Assembly (NCBI GenBank): GCA_022703445.1
Contig: JAKLDR010000006.1
Location: forward strand, 49,424-113,423
From: Planctomycetota bacterium
GTDB lineage: Bacteria > Planctomycetota > SZUA-567 > JAKLDR01
DNA length: 64,000 nucleotides
Reading direction: 5' to 3'
The notes under the pieces are model-generated. The model worked only from the letters and a program-made list of their open reading frames with translations, did no database searches and was not told the origin of the DNA. The translations under genes and the position numbers were made by a program. Positions 41,839 through 49,662 of this stretch are shown one piece after another; the stretch's first letter is position 1; each line of letters begins with the position of its first letter.

Positions 41839-42339
41839 CTACTTCCCGGCCCCCTTTTCGTGCTCATGGACTGCAAGGAACAGCGTGGGCCCATTCGAAG
41901 GCGACCTGAAGAACCCGATGGCGCCCAATTGGTGAACGGCCATCGCCACAAAGTCTTGTGCGTCAGCCGTGGACGCACCGATTCCCGAGTTGAGGAAGAC
42001 CTGGAATCCGGTCACTGCATGCAAAGCCTGAAGCCGTTGCGACGCTTGTCTGGCCAGGGGCGGAAAGTCCTCATTCGCCCACGCCCAGAGCCACGTCTGG
42101 TGCTCGAGGCTGTGGGTGCCAATCGGAGTCATCGGGAACCGTTCATCGCCGATGGTGAGTGAGCAGTCTGCCGTCTCGTATGACCACTTCTTGGCGCCGG
42201 AGATTCGTTGCTGCAGGCGCACCTGCTTGTCAGTCAGCTCCTTGCGGCAAGTAGAGAGAAAGGCCGAGAACTCCTGATCCGACATAGAGCCGCCAGTTGG
42301 CTGTCTATGACAGGTCGGGCATCCAGAGGAGTCGTGCAT
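41839..42339 (-). CDS. DUF6882-like protein with N-terminal CxxC
   Basis: 166 residues from an ATG with GGGAGCAAGG upstream; starts at 42372 or 42351 are possible. A CPTCH motif (7-11) suggests a metal or redox site. The body (FSAFLSTCRKELTDKQVRLQ, then EHQTWLWAWANEDFPPLARQ and AVHQLGAIGFFRSPSNGPTL) resembles DUF6882 small proteins of unknown function. Expressed from a TAAGCT-type promoter. Confidence 0.65.
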   Translation of the reverse strand: MHDSSGCPTCHRQPTGGSMSDQEFSAFLSTCRKELTDKQVRLQQRISGAKKWSYETADCSLTIGDERFPMTPIGTHSLEHQTWLWAWANEDFPPLARQASQRLQALHAVTGFQVFLNSGIGASTADAQDFVAMAVHQLGAIGFFRSPSNGPTLFLAVHEHEKGAGK

Positions 42340-42389
42340 CCTTGCTCCCATTCCGAACGATGCCTGAAACAACTGCGCCCCCGGCAGTG

Positions 42390-42418
42390 AGCTTACCCCG
42401 CCCGGCGGTGTCGCGCAA
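42390..42418 (-). promoter_or_regulatory. TTGCGC-N17-TAAGCT promoter (copy 2 of 3)
   Basis: Minus strand: TTGCGC (42418-42413), 17-nt spacer ending GGGCGGGG, TAAGCT (42395-42390). It lies inside the 3' end of the truncated module ORF (42393-42500), as if a promoter copy had been spliced onto the module. Confidence 0.6.
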
Positions 42419-42500
42419 GCTGGCCCACGACGAAGCTACGCACCGCCATCGGCCGCCAGGTGCGGAGGGGCGGGGCGGGATGGTCTGTGGCTTCTGGCAT
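42393..42500 (-). pseudogene. Truncated copy of the shared membrane-module gene
   Basis: The 35-codon frame begins MPEATDHPAPPLRTWRPMAV, the same head as the anchored HEAT and ankyrin genes, with GGAGGAATTG before the ATG and an array promoter upstream. After Met-Ala-Val the membrane helix is lost and the frame runs through the next promoter (RSFVVGQLARHRRAG) to a stop. The gene body has been deleted at the helix. Confidence 0.75.
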
Positions 42501-42516
42501 CAATTCCTCCGGAGCC

Positions 42517-42544
42517 ATTCTCCCCGTCACCCGGCGCGGCGCAA
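42517..42544 (-). promoter_or_regulatory. Array promoter repeat, copy 3
   Basis: Minus strand: TTGCGC (42544-42539), 16-nt spacer CGCGCCGGGTGACGGG, GAGAAT (42522-42517). Drives only the truncated module at 42500. Confidence 0.6.
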
Positions 42545-42564
42545 CTGCGGGGTGGCTTACGGGG

Positions 42565-43695
42565 TCAGCGCGAAGGAACGGGAGTATTCGGTCCTTTCGT
42601 CGCCTCGTCCTTGTTCTTTGCCGGCTTCTTCTCATCTTCCGGTCTTGGTGGCTCATAGTTGGAGCTATAACCAATCGTCTTTAGCCGATTCTTCTCGAAA
42701 CTCAGGACGGCACGTTCCTTGTGGCTCAAGGCGTAGAGAATTACATACGAATTGTTCTCAGCCATGATCGTTCCCGGCTTGCCAAACACGTCGAGTATTG
42801 TCTCCACGCGTTCATTCTCGAATATCTTGATCACTGACTTGAATGCTGCCGAGATGTCGTCTCTGAGCTCACTGGGAGGCGTGGGGTCTGGCCCGGTGCT
42901 CCGCACCTTCGCAAAGTACTCGCCAAACGCATCCCGAAGCGTCTTTAACTCATCGACGGACATGATAGCCACGGTTACTCCGCCCTGGCCGGACCTCTGC
43001 TTTAATTGGTCCACAACCTCGGCAAGATGCGTCTTCCCCTCGCCCTTGCCTTCTGCCCGGGCCGCCTCCACGTACTGCTTGAGAAGGATGCCGAGGGGCT
43101 TGTTCACGATGCTGCCGAACTCCGACTGGCCCGGGTGGCCGGAGACTCCGTAGATGTTCTTGCCGCCGGAGACGAAGAAGAGTCCCAGGCCACATTCGTG
43201 ACTGACAGAACCGTGGAACCTGGTAGTGTAGTAGGGCACGATGGCGCCGTCGGCGTCGTAGTAGGAGATTCTGGTGCCCTTCCTCCGCGTCGAACCCAGC
43301 CGGAGGCACTGGTAAAAGAGCGCGATCCGGCCCCGGTCCTTCACCACGAAGTGGGGATGGTCGTCGGGGAAGATTTCGGGGTCCTTGAACTCGAGCCGGT
43401 CAACCTTCTCCAGCGGCGGCAGGCTGAGCTCCGCGCGCACCACCTCGGTATGCTCGGATTTCACGAGACGGCCGTCGCGGCACCAGAGAACCAGCCCGGC
43501 GCCGTCGTCGCCGCGGCTCTCGACCTTGGTCAGCTTGCCGGCCTTTTCGAGGGCGTTGATCTCGTCAACATAGGCCCGTGCCTGCTCGCGAGCCGCCGGG
43601 TCTAGGCCGGCACCCGAGCTTCCGACCGGGGCGCGGCATCCTGCCAGAGTCAGGGCGATCAACAAGACTGGCGGCAGTGCTCGCGACATGGTCAT
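42565..43695 (-). CDS. Lipoprotein of unknown function
   Basis: 376 residues. Signal with lipobox (LIALTLAGC near 12-20). The middle is beta-rich (HFVVKDRGRIALFYQCLRLG). Toward the end, a segment (VETILDVFGKPGTIMAENNS, then YVILYALSHKERAVLSFEKN and RLKTIGYSS) resembles the BamE/SmpA-like lipoprotein fold; this is tentative. The tail is Lys/Glu/Pro-rich. GGAGGAAGCT precedes the ATG, with array promoter copy 4 just upstream. Confidence 0.7.
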   Translation of the reverse strand: MTMSRALPPVLLIALTLAGCRAPVGSSGAGLDPAAREQARAYVDEINALEKAGKLTKVESRGDDGAGLVLWCRDGRLVKSEHTEVVRAELSLPPLEKVDRLEFKDPEIFPDDHPHFVVKDRGRIALFYQCLRLGSTRRKGTRISYYDADGAIVPYYTTRFHGSVSHECGLGLFFVSGGKNIYGVSGHPGQSEFGSIVNKPLGILLKQYVEAARAEGKGEGKTHLAEVVDQLKQRSGQGGVTVAIMSVDELKTLRDAFGEYFAKVRSTGPDPTPPSELRDDISAAFKSVIKIFENERVETILDVFGKPGTIMAENNSYVILYALSHKERAVLSFEKNRLKTIGYSSNYEPPRPEDEKKPAKNKDEATKGPNTPVPSR

Positions 43696-43730
43696 AGCTT
43701 CCTCCAGCTCCCTTCGATCTCGTTGATCCC

Positions 43731-43758
43731 ATTCTCCCCGCCCCCCGGCGCGGCGCAA
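43731..43758 (-). promoter_or_regulatory. Array promoter repeat, copy 4
   Basis: Minus strand: TTGCGC (43758-43753), 16-nt spacer CGCGCCGGGGGGCGGG, GAGAAT (43736-43731). Precedes the lipoprotein gene by 36 nt. Confidence 0.65.
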
Positions 43759-43779
43759 CTGCGACAGTTGCCCGTTACT

Positions 43780-43857
43780 GGTTCCCAGTTCCTGGCTATC
43801 ATGCCGTTGACCATGAACCGGGAACGAGGAACCAGGAACTGGGAACTGGGAACTGGA
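43780..43857. repeat. AACTGGGAACTGG-type inverted repeat
   Basis: GGTTCCCAGTTCCTGG on the left faces CCAGGAACTGGGAACTGGG on the right, a hairpin-forming repeat related to 21006-21081. It sits after the thioredoxin stop and may act as its terminator. Confidence 0.55.
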
Positions 43858-43879
43858 ATGGCCACCTGCCTGGTAAGGC

Positions 43880-44206
43880 TCAGGCCTTGCAGCTGGCCAC
43901 GAAAGCCTGGAGTTGGCGTTCACTCAGGCCGATTCCCGCCCGGCCGTCGAGGCGCTTGGTCAGCGCGCCACTCTCGAAGAACAGAACCGCAGGGTAGATG
44001 TCGATCCGGAACGCGCCGATGGCCTCCTCCGCGTCATCGACAAGGAACCGCAACATGTCCTGGCCGTGGCCCACCGCGGCCTTTTCGAAGTAAGGCAGGA
44101 ACTCCTGGCAGAAGGGGCACCACGATGCATAGAAGAGGACCATGGCCCGGGGCCTGGAGCTGACGACCTGGTTGAGCTCCTGGGGCGAAGTGATGAGCCG
44201 GCTCAT
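43880..44206 (-). CDS. Thioredoxin-like protein
   Basis: 108 residues, the whole thioredoxin fold and nothing else. Active site ASWCPFC (C30-C33) and the cis-Pro in IDIYPAVLFF. CPFC rather than CGPC suggests a different redox potential from a housekeeping thioredoxin. No signal peptide, so cytoplasmic. It lies 43 nt after the DUF1963-like gene without a promoter repeat between them, so these two probably share a transcript. Confidence 0.85.
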   Translation of the reverse strand: MSRLITSPQELNQVVSSRPRAMVLFYASWCPFCQEFLPYFEKAAVGHGQDMLRFLVDDAEEAIGAFRIDIYPAVLFFESGALTKRLDGRAGIGLSERQLQAFVASCKA

Positions 44207-44249
44207 GCGGGCATTGTACGGCTCAGGATTACGGCAGACATAGCCTGGC

Positions 44250-45299
44250 CTACCCGCACTGCATGACCAGGCAGCTGTCGGAATAGTCGTCTCCTTCCTT
44301 TGTCTTCTCGGGAATCATGAAGTAGATGCGCCCCTCATCGCCCCACATGGTGCCGAGCGACTCGTCGCTGTCGAGCTGCAGCGCGAGCCTCCAGCTCTTC
44401 CCGCGGGTGTGGGCAGACTGATTGGCATCGTATTCGAGGTCTCCCTGGACCTGATCCGGATATCCAAGCAGCAGGTGCGCGGGCCCCTCTGGCTTCTGAT
44501 GTGAGGAGAGTTCTTCGACGAAGTCCGAATAGCGCTCACTCGCCTCGCCTTTGAGCTTGAGCGCGTCGAAGCGGTCAGACTCCCACGGTGGGAGACAGAG
44601 TATGTTGGGCACTATCTTCATGCGTCGCGGGGAGAACTCCTCGACGCCGTCCGGAGTGGCGCGAAGCTCCAGCTGGTCGGTGCTGGGGTGATAGAGGATC
44701 TTGCCCGCATCAGGGCTCGAATAGTCCCATTCGGGCACGCAGAAGAAGGACAGCAGCCCGGCGCCGGGGAACACGCCCCCGCCTCCTCCCTGTGGCAGGT
44801 CGGAAAGATCGATCTGCAGAAGAAACTGCATGGGCTGGCGCTTCCACTTAGGCCACTTGTCCTCCGGCGCCAGCGCCGGCTGCCCCCGGAAGCGCGATCC
44901 GGCAATCTGCTCACGCGGCTTCAGCTCGCTTCCGACAGTGAGCAGGTGCCCCATCCGCACAGCCTTCAGGAGCTTGCCTTCGCAGCCTTCAATCTCGAAA
45001 TCGGCGATCAGCTTCTTGAACCCGTCGCGGCCCAATCGCCCCGGCGCATCCTCGGTCGGCTCCTTTGCGTCCCCGCTCTTTACCTCTGCAGCTTCTCCGG
45101 AGATAAGGCTTAGCTGCTTAAGGAAAGCGTTCGTGTCGCGATCATAGAAGTCGATCATCTGACGGATAAGAGCACGAGGCTGGTCGCTGCCTGCTCCGTG
45201 TTTGACGGCGTCGGCTATCTGTTCGTTGGAAAGCTTGCCGGAGTCCTTCATTACCTTGATGAGGCCTGCCTCGTCTTGCAGATTCTTGGTGAATTTCAT
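44250..45299 (-). CDS. DUF1963 (YwqG-like) protein
   Basis: 349 residues; the second ATG is used because GAGGAAGG lies 6 nt before it (45305 is the alternative). The N-terminal about 100 residues are helical. The DUF1963 body follows: SRFRGQPALAPEDKWPKWKR, MQFLLQIDLSDLP, LLSFFCVPEW, LLGYPDQVQGD and GRIYFMIPE. Family members are small cytoplasmic proteins of unknown function seen near polymorphic-toxin immunity genes in some genomes. Promoter copy 5 is upstream. Confidence 0.8.
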   Translation of the reverse strand: MKFTKNLQDEAGLIKVMKDSGKLSNEQIADAVKHGAGSDQPRALIRQMIDFYDRDTNAFLKQLSLISGEAAEVKSGDAKEPTEDAPGRLGRDGFKKLIADFEIEGCEGKLLKAVRMGHLLTVGSELKPREQIAGSRFRGQPALAPEDKWPKWKRQPMQFLLQIDLSDLPQGGGGGVFPGAGLLSFFCVPEWDYSSPDAGKILYHPSTDQLELRATPDGVEEFSPRRMKIVPNILCLPPWESDRFDALKLKGEASERYSDFVEELSSHQKPEGPAHLLLGYPDQVQGDLEYDANQSAHTRGKSWRLALQLDSDESLGTMWGDEGRIYFMIPEKTKEGDDYSDSCLVMQCG

Positions 45300-45373
45300 G
45301 GCCATCCTTCCTCAGAAAGCGCCAACCAGCCTCAGTCCCGCGAACAGGTCGCCATCCGACCGTCGCATGTCCC

Positions 45374-45401
45374 ATCTTCCCCGCCCCTCGGCGCGCCGCA
45401 A
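45374..45401 (-). promoter_or_regulatory. Array promoter repeat, copy 5 (variant)
   Basis: Minus strand: TTGCGG (45401-45396), 16-nt spacer, GAAGAT (45379-45374). Both hexamers differ slightly from consensus while the GCGCCGAGGGGCGGGG core is kept. Confidence 0.55.
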
Positions 45402-45434
45402 CTGCGGGGGTGGTCTACACACCTCAGTAGTTGC

Positions 45435-46646
45435 CTAGTTGCCACCGACGGTTGGTGGTGCTGGAACGGATTGCTTGCGAGAGGCTTGCCACTTCCTGTA
45501 CTCATCCGTCTTCACAAAAGCCGCGAAGTCAGGTATTGCTGTTATGCCCGACATGTCTTGGCCGTGTTTCTCCTCAAGATCAATCAGAACTTCGGCCAGG
45601 CCCCGGAAATCGTTCTGCTTCAGCGCGGCGCTCATGATAGTCTTGTGCGGCTGGAGAAGTCCGGGCTCACTCTCAAGTGTCCTTCGGGCTAGCTGCCTGG
45701 CTTCAGCCCATCTGCCCTGAGCCAGCCTGATGTCGGCACGGATAGCATCCAAGTAGGGATCACCACCCAGCGCCCTATCCAATCTGTCAACAGCGGCAAG
45801 AGCATCTTCATACCGCTTCCCTAGGAAACAGGCATCAATCAACATCAGGTCCAGCCAGTCCGCCCTTGGGAAGAGTTTCACGAAGTCATCCATGGCTTCC
45901 GAGTATTCCCTGCCGCCACCGCCGATCCCTAGAGCGCACTGGAAGCGGACAAACATCAGGTTCTTGTCGCGCTTTAGGGCGTCAGGAAGCCCCTTGTAGA
46001 TGGCCAACGCCTCCTGGAACTTACCGGCATCAGCCAGAGCTCGCATGGAAGCTGCGTCTGCTAGGTGCTTGACATCCGATTTCGATAATTGCCCATCCCT
46101 CTTCTTCTGAAGATCGGCAACATAGCCCAGAAACCCACTCCGCATTGTCTGGCTCAGCAACTCTCCCGAGAGGAACATATAAACGTCCACGGCTTTCACC
46201 GTGCCCGTGTCGGAAACGGCCAAGACGTAGTCATGGTATTGCAGCCTATGATCTCCGCTTACGTATCTGAACAAAGCACGTCGCTCACCTTCCACGGTAT
46301 GAATTCTGAGCAGTCTGTACAAGCCTCCTGTGCCGATGTCTGCACACAGTTCCTGGCCATATGGAGGCTGGGCGAGAGCGCCATCCCTAAATTCCTTGGC
46401 CCATTCGGCCGGGGCTGATACTCCTGCAACAGCCGTGCTTAGAATGGCTTTGCAGTCTAGGTTTCTATCCAAGAACGAAGGATCGCCAGCATTGACACTG
46501 GTTTCAATCTTCGTCGCAAAGGCGAGACAAGCTTTCTCAGTCGCCTGATCATCGGCAGCTTTGCCGAATACGGGGCTCGTTACCGGCTGCTCGTAGCAAC
46601 CCAACAGCAGCCAGAATCCTAGGCAGATGAGGACAACCTTCTTCAT
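45435..46646 (-). CDS. TPR-containing lipoprotein
   Basis: 403 residues. Signal with lipobox LGFWLLLGC (C17). Residues 20-200 form an uncharacterised domain, then TPR-like helices (MRALADAGKFQEALAIYKGL, then LDRALGGDPYLDAIRADIRL and AQGRWAEARQLARRTLESEP). Probably a surface or periplasmic scaffold. AGGAGGGCTC precedes the ATG; copy 6 of the promoter repeat lies 51 nt upstream. Confidence 0.75.
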   Translation of the reverse strand: MKKVVLICLGFWLLLGCYEQPVTSPVFGKAADDQATEKACLAFATKIETSVNAGDPSFLDRNLDCKAILSTAVAGVSAPAEWAKEFRDGALAQPPYGQELCADIGTGGLYRLLRIHTVEGERRALFRYVSGDHRLQYHDYVLAVSDTGTVKAVDVYMFLSGELLSQTMRSGFLGYVADLQKKRDGQLSKSDVKHLADAASMRALADAGKFQEALAIYKGLPDALKRDKNLMFVRFQCALGIGGGGREYSEAMDDFVKLFPRADWLDLMLIDACFLGKRYEDALAAVDRLDRALGGDPYLDAIRADIRLAQGRWAEARQLARRTLESEPGLLQPHKTIMSAALKQNDFRGLAEVLIDLEEKHGQDMSGITAIPDFAAFVKTDEYRKWQASRKQSVPAPPTVGGN

Positions 46647-46696
46647 GAGCCCTCCTGCTGCTGTTCGTCTTCGCTACCGGTTTGTCGCACGCCGCC

Positions 46697-46724
46697 ATTC
46701 TCCCCGCCCCTCGTCGCGGCGCAA
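46697..46724 (-). promoter_or_regulatory. Array promoter repeat, copy 6
   Basis: Minus strand: TTGCGC (46724-46719), 16-nt spacer CGCGACGAGGGGCGGG, GAGAAT (46702-46697). Confidence 0.65.
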
Positions 46725-46767
46725 CCGCGGGTGGCCGACAACTGTCCGCTATGCCACACGCCGCCAG

Positions 46768-47256
46768 CTAGTCCCACCAGAACTGAAACGTGTTCTCGGC
46801 AAGCACGGTGGCGAGACCCTCGTCGCATCCCAGTTCCGACAGATATCGATCTAGCCCAGCTTCTATCATCTCGTCTACGGAGAACATGGCCTCTATCATC
46901 TTCACCTCGTCCACTGTAATCTGTCGCGTGAACTTGAGCTTCAGTCCTGCCTGGTCCGCGAATATGACGCGGCAAGGAATTAGCTTCGCGATCCTGGTGG
47001 CCTTGTCTGCAACGAGCGCGATTCTTGCCGGAACATCACCCATGCAATTGTGCGAACCTACTTCGAAGGCCCGTACCACATCAGCAACAGGGGTGTCCAC
47101 TGGCATTGAATATAGGCGGTGGCTCGTGTCGCCTTCCCTGAGGCCGAAGAACTGAATCCTCGACTTGTCGGGAGACTCAGGGGGATCTGAATACAGCTGT
47201 TCGCCCTCAATACTTGCGCCCGCGCTCCATCCAGAGGGAAGGTTTGTGTGGTTCAT
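46768..47256 (-). CDS. Small cytoplasmic protein, unrecognised
   Basis: 162 residues, no signal or membrane segment. Mixed alpha/beta with a C-terminal acidic helical part (VKMIEAMFSVDEMIEAGLDR, then YLSELGCDEGLATVLAENTF) ending FWWD. Size, acidity and setting resemble immunity proteins, but I recognise no family. GGAGG is 13 nt from the ATG; promoter copy 7 is 39 nt upstream. Confidence 0.65.
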   Translation of the reverse strand: MNHTNLPSGWSAGASIEGEQLYSDPPESPDKSRIQFFGLREGDTSHRLYSMPVDTPVADVVRAFEVGSHNCMGDVPARIALVADKATRIAKLIPCRVIFADQAGLKLKFTRQITVDEVKMIEAMFSVDEMIEAGLDRYLSELGCDEGLATVLAENTFQFWWD

Positions 47257-47294
47257 GCAGGTCTCATTGCCTCCCTATGCAGCCACGACTTTCC

Positions 47295-47322
47295 ATTTTC
47301 CCCGCCCCTCGGCGCGGCGCAA
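47295..47322 (-). promoter_or_regulatory. Array promoter repeat, copy 7
   Basis: Minus strand: TTGCGC (47322-47317), 16-nt spacer CGCGCCGAGGGGCGGG, GAAAAT (47300-47295). Confidence 0.65.
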
Positions 47323-47401
47323 GCCGCGCGGTAGCCCGCTCTGTCGGAATGTGGCTCAGGCTGTCGGTGAACCTGCCATCGAACACCTCCGCCATGGCCG
47401 A

Positions 47402-47965
47402 TCAAGTATCGATCTCAACGAAATCACCGGAATCGAAACCGACGACGCGACGAAGGTCGGGGAGTAGGCCCATAGAGGCGAAACGGGAAACTAGGAGGGC
47501 CGCTCCAAGTTGGCCAGCGTAGCCTAGAAGCGCACGCTTTTCAGCCTGGCCACTTGCGGCAGACGAGAGTTCCGCCTCCTTGACGGCGTCTAATGTCGCG
47601 CTCGAAAGATATCGTCCTTCGGGCCACCAAGCTGGGTTGCAGAGCGAATCACCGTCTTCCGGATCAAACCCCTTAACCCCAGCAATGTAGTAGCCGATGC
47701 CTTCAGCGCCATCCTCAGCTGCCGTATCGAATAGCCCGAAGTAGATGGCGTTCAGGTTCTTTGGCGGAGGCTCGTTTCCTATGAGTTCTACAAGTTGGCG
47801 TCGAATCTCCTCCACATCTTGCTGCAGGTTCACGGACCGCAGCCGCGGCAGAGAATCGCTGCTCTGTTGTTCGAGGTAGCCAACTAGGGAGTGCCATCCC
47901 GACTCGGGGCCTGGGGCAGCCTGCGCGATTTTGACAACACCGTGAAACGTCGATGCGAGATCCAT
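47402..47965 (-). CDS. Small cytoplasmic immunity-like protein, unrecognised
   Basis: 187 residues. The segment KNLNAIYFGLFDTAAEDGAE, then YYIAGVKGFDPEDGDSLCNP and AWWPEGRYLSS, is followed by a helical region. The arrangement recalls small single-domain immunity proteins that read as 'LNAIYFGLF...GY'; I cannot name the family. AAGGAGCC precedes the ATG; promoter copy 8 is 30 nt upstream. Confidence 0.65.
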   Translation of the reverse strand: MDLASTFHGVVKIAQAAPGPESGWHSLVGYLEQQSSDSLPRLRSVNLQQDVEEIRRQLVELIGNEPPPKNLNAIYFGLFDTAAEDGAEGIGYYIAGVKGFDPEDGDSLCNPAWWPEGRYLSSATLDAVKEAELSSAASGQAEKRALLGYAGQLGAALLVSRFASMGLLPDLRRVVGFDSGDFVEIDT

Positions 47966-47994
47966 CGGTTCGGCTCCTTGACCGCCAGACAATG

Positions 47995-48022
47995 ATTCTC
48001 CCCGCCCCTCGGCGCCGCGCAA
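47995..48022 (-). promoter_or_regulatory. Array promoter repeat, copy 8
   Basis: Minus strand: TTGCGC (48022-48017), 16-nt spacer GGCGCCGAGGGGCGGG, GAGAAT (48000-47995). TAGGCCACC, the stop region of the gene at 48034, is part of the repeat. Confidence 0.65.
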
Positions 48023-48033
48023 CTGGGGGTGGC

Positions 48034-48540
48034 CTACGGCTTGGGCTCCTTCGGGCACATTTCCCGGCCTGTTGGGTCGGTGTGGAGCACCGACTCATGC
48101 AATCCCGAGATGCGTGGAAGAGCCGGGTTGCCATCCTCGTCCACTTCAAAGAGCCCCCACTGCAAGTCTTGTAGTTCGGGTTCAGGAGTCCCTGGGTCGT
48201 CAAGCATGTAGCAAAGGCTGAATAGCAGCTCTGCCTGCAACCCTCGCGCAAGTGCGGTCAAGTCCGCTGGGGCAATGCCTTTGTCGACACACGCATGGAG
48301 AACCCTGCCAACATCCGCGTAGGGCCCCCTTGGATCTTGTTTGTGGGCTTCTATATACCGGCCAATCCAGCCATCATCACCGTCCTGGACGACCTGTTTC
48401 CATGCTTGCCGCAGGAACAAGTAGCGCTGCAGTTGAGGTATGCCCTCGTTGATCTGCGAGCTCGCCCAAGACTGGGGATCCGGAGCGCCACACTTCTGGA
48501 AGAGTTCAGTAAGCTTCGCCAGGTTCCTGGGTATCTTCAT
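48034..48540 (-). CDS. Conserved-looking small protein, unrecognised
   Basis: 168 residues, cytoplasmic. The helical N-terminal half (WASSQINEGIPQLQRYLFLR, then QAWKQVVQDGDDGWIGRYIE) is followed by LLFSLCYMLDDPGTPEPELQ and DLQWGLFEVDEDGNPALPRI, then GLHESVLHTDPTGREMCP. The strong internal motifs suggest a real family, but I cannot name it. Promoter copy 9 is 22 nt upstream. Confidence 0.7.
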   Translation of the reverse strand: MKIPRNLAKLTELFQKCGAPDPQSWASSQINEGIPQLQRYLFLRQAWKQVVQDGDDGWIGRYIEAHKQDPRGPYADVGRVLHACVDKGIAPADLTALARGLQAELLFSLCYMLDDPGTPEPELQDLQWGLFEVDEDGNPALPRISGLHESVLHTDPTGREMCPKEPKP

Positions 48541-48561
48541 CGAGTTCTGCCTCCCCCCGCC

Positions 48562-48589
48562 ATTCTCCCCGCCCCTCGGCGCGGCGCAA
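48562..48589 (-). promoter_or_regulatory. Array promoter repeat, copy 9
   Basis: Minus strand: TTGCGC (48589-48584), 16-nt spacer CGCGCCGAGGGGCGGG, GAGAAT (48567-48562). Closest to the consensus; starts at the TAG stop of the ankyrin-thioredoxin gene. Confidence 0.7.
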
Positions 48590-48597
48590 CCTGTGGC

Positions 48598-49662
48598 CTA
48601 CTTGGCAGTCAGTGCGTTGACCCTATCAATCAACGTCGCCTTGCGCTGGACGCCAACCAGCCTGCTGATCTCCTTGCCGTCCCTGAAGAAGACGACTGTC
48701 GGCACGCTCATGATGCCCTGCTGGGTGGCGGCCTGCGGGCACCGGTCCACATCCGCCTTGGCGACGACCACGCCCTCGGGGGCTTCGCCGGCGAACTCCG
48801 TGAAGATCGGAGCAAAGGTCTTGCATGGCCCACACCAACTGGCGAAGAAATCCACGACTGCAACGCCCTTGTGCTCGAGAATCAGCGCCCTGAATCTGTC
48901 CTCATCGAGCTCGATCGCCTCGGTCCCGGCAGGCGGCTTTTCGGGACCGACAGCAGGCTTCTCGGCAGCTTCACTGGCGGGCTTGCCACCATGTCTCCTC
49001 AGCAGTCCGACGATTCTTTCCTGGGAGGAGATGCGCTGCTGATGTGCCACCGGGTCTCCCCAGGATGCACGCTCGGGATGCGGACTTGGGCCATGGAGGT
49101 ACCGAAGTATCCACAAGGCGCTATCCAGAGGGGTCTTGCCTTGTTTGTCGCGCACGTTGGGTTGAGCGCCCGACTCCAGAAGTAGCTTGACCTTGCTCTC
49201 CATCCCATTGTTAGCGGCGAGGTGCAGCGCAGTCCAGCCTTCCGGCTCATACCAGAAGTTGACGTTGGCTCCCTTCTCCAGCAGGAGTCGCATCGCCTTG
49301 TCGGAACACTCGTCATAGCGGCTAGCAGCACTCAATAGTGGTGCCCATTGTTGACTGCTTGGCGGGTTGATCTCGGCACCTGCGTCGACGAGCGTCTTCA
49401 CGACCGCGAAATGGCCATTCAAGATGGCCCAATCCAAAGGCGTGTGGCCCTTATCATCCCGCAGATTCAGCATGCGTGGATCGGAACGGACAATAACGAG
49501 GACTCTCGATGTATAACCACGTTGGGCTGCTTCGTGAATAGACATCGTCATTGGCCTAACGACCGCCCCGACGAAACACGCCAACCCCAGCGCCAGCAGG
49601 ATGCCGGCCGTCCACGCCGCCATCGGCCGCCAGGTGCGGAGGGGCGGGGCGGGCTCGCTCAC
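48598..49662 (-). CDS. Membrane-anchored ankyrin-repeat thioredoxin
   Basis: 354 residues from GTG. Head module PAPPLRTWRPM and one membrane helix (WTAGILLALGLACFVGAVV, about 14-33). Four ankyrin repeats follow at about 40-175 (GHTPLDWAILNGHFAVVKTL, then GWTALHLAANNGMESKVKLL). Residues about 245-354 are a thioredoxin with ASWCGPCKTFAP and cis-Pro MSVPTVVFF. If the helix orientation places the body outside, it is an extracytoplasmic redox protein with a docking module. The GTG overlaps the stop of the HEAT gene (GTGA), so translation is coupled. Confidence 0.85.
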   Translation of the reverse strand: MSEPAPPLRTWRPMAAWTAGILLALGLACFVGAVVRPMTMSIHEAAQRGYTSRVLVIVRSDPRMLNLRDDKGHTPLDWAILNGHFAVVKTLVDAGAEINPPSSQQWAPLLSAASRYDECSDKAMRLLLEKGANVNFWYEPEGWTALHLAANNGMESKVKLLLESGAQPNVRDKQGKTPLDSALWILRYLHGPSPHPERASWGDPVAHQQRISSQERIVGLLRRHGGKPASEAAEKPAVGPEKPPAGTEAIELDEDRFRALILEHKGVAVVDFFASWCGPCKTFAPIFTEFAGEAPEGVVVAKADVDRCPQAATQQGIMSVPTVVFFRDGKEISRLVGVQRKATLIDRVNALTAK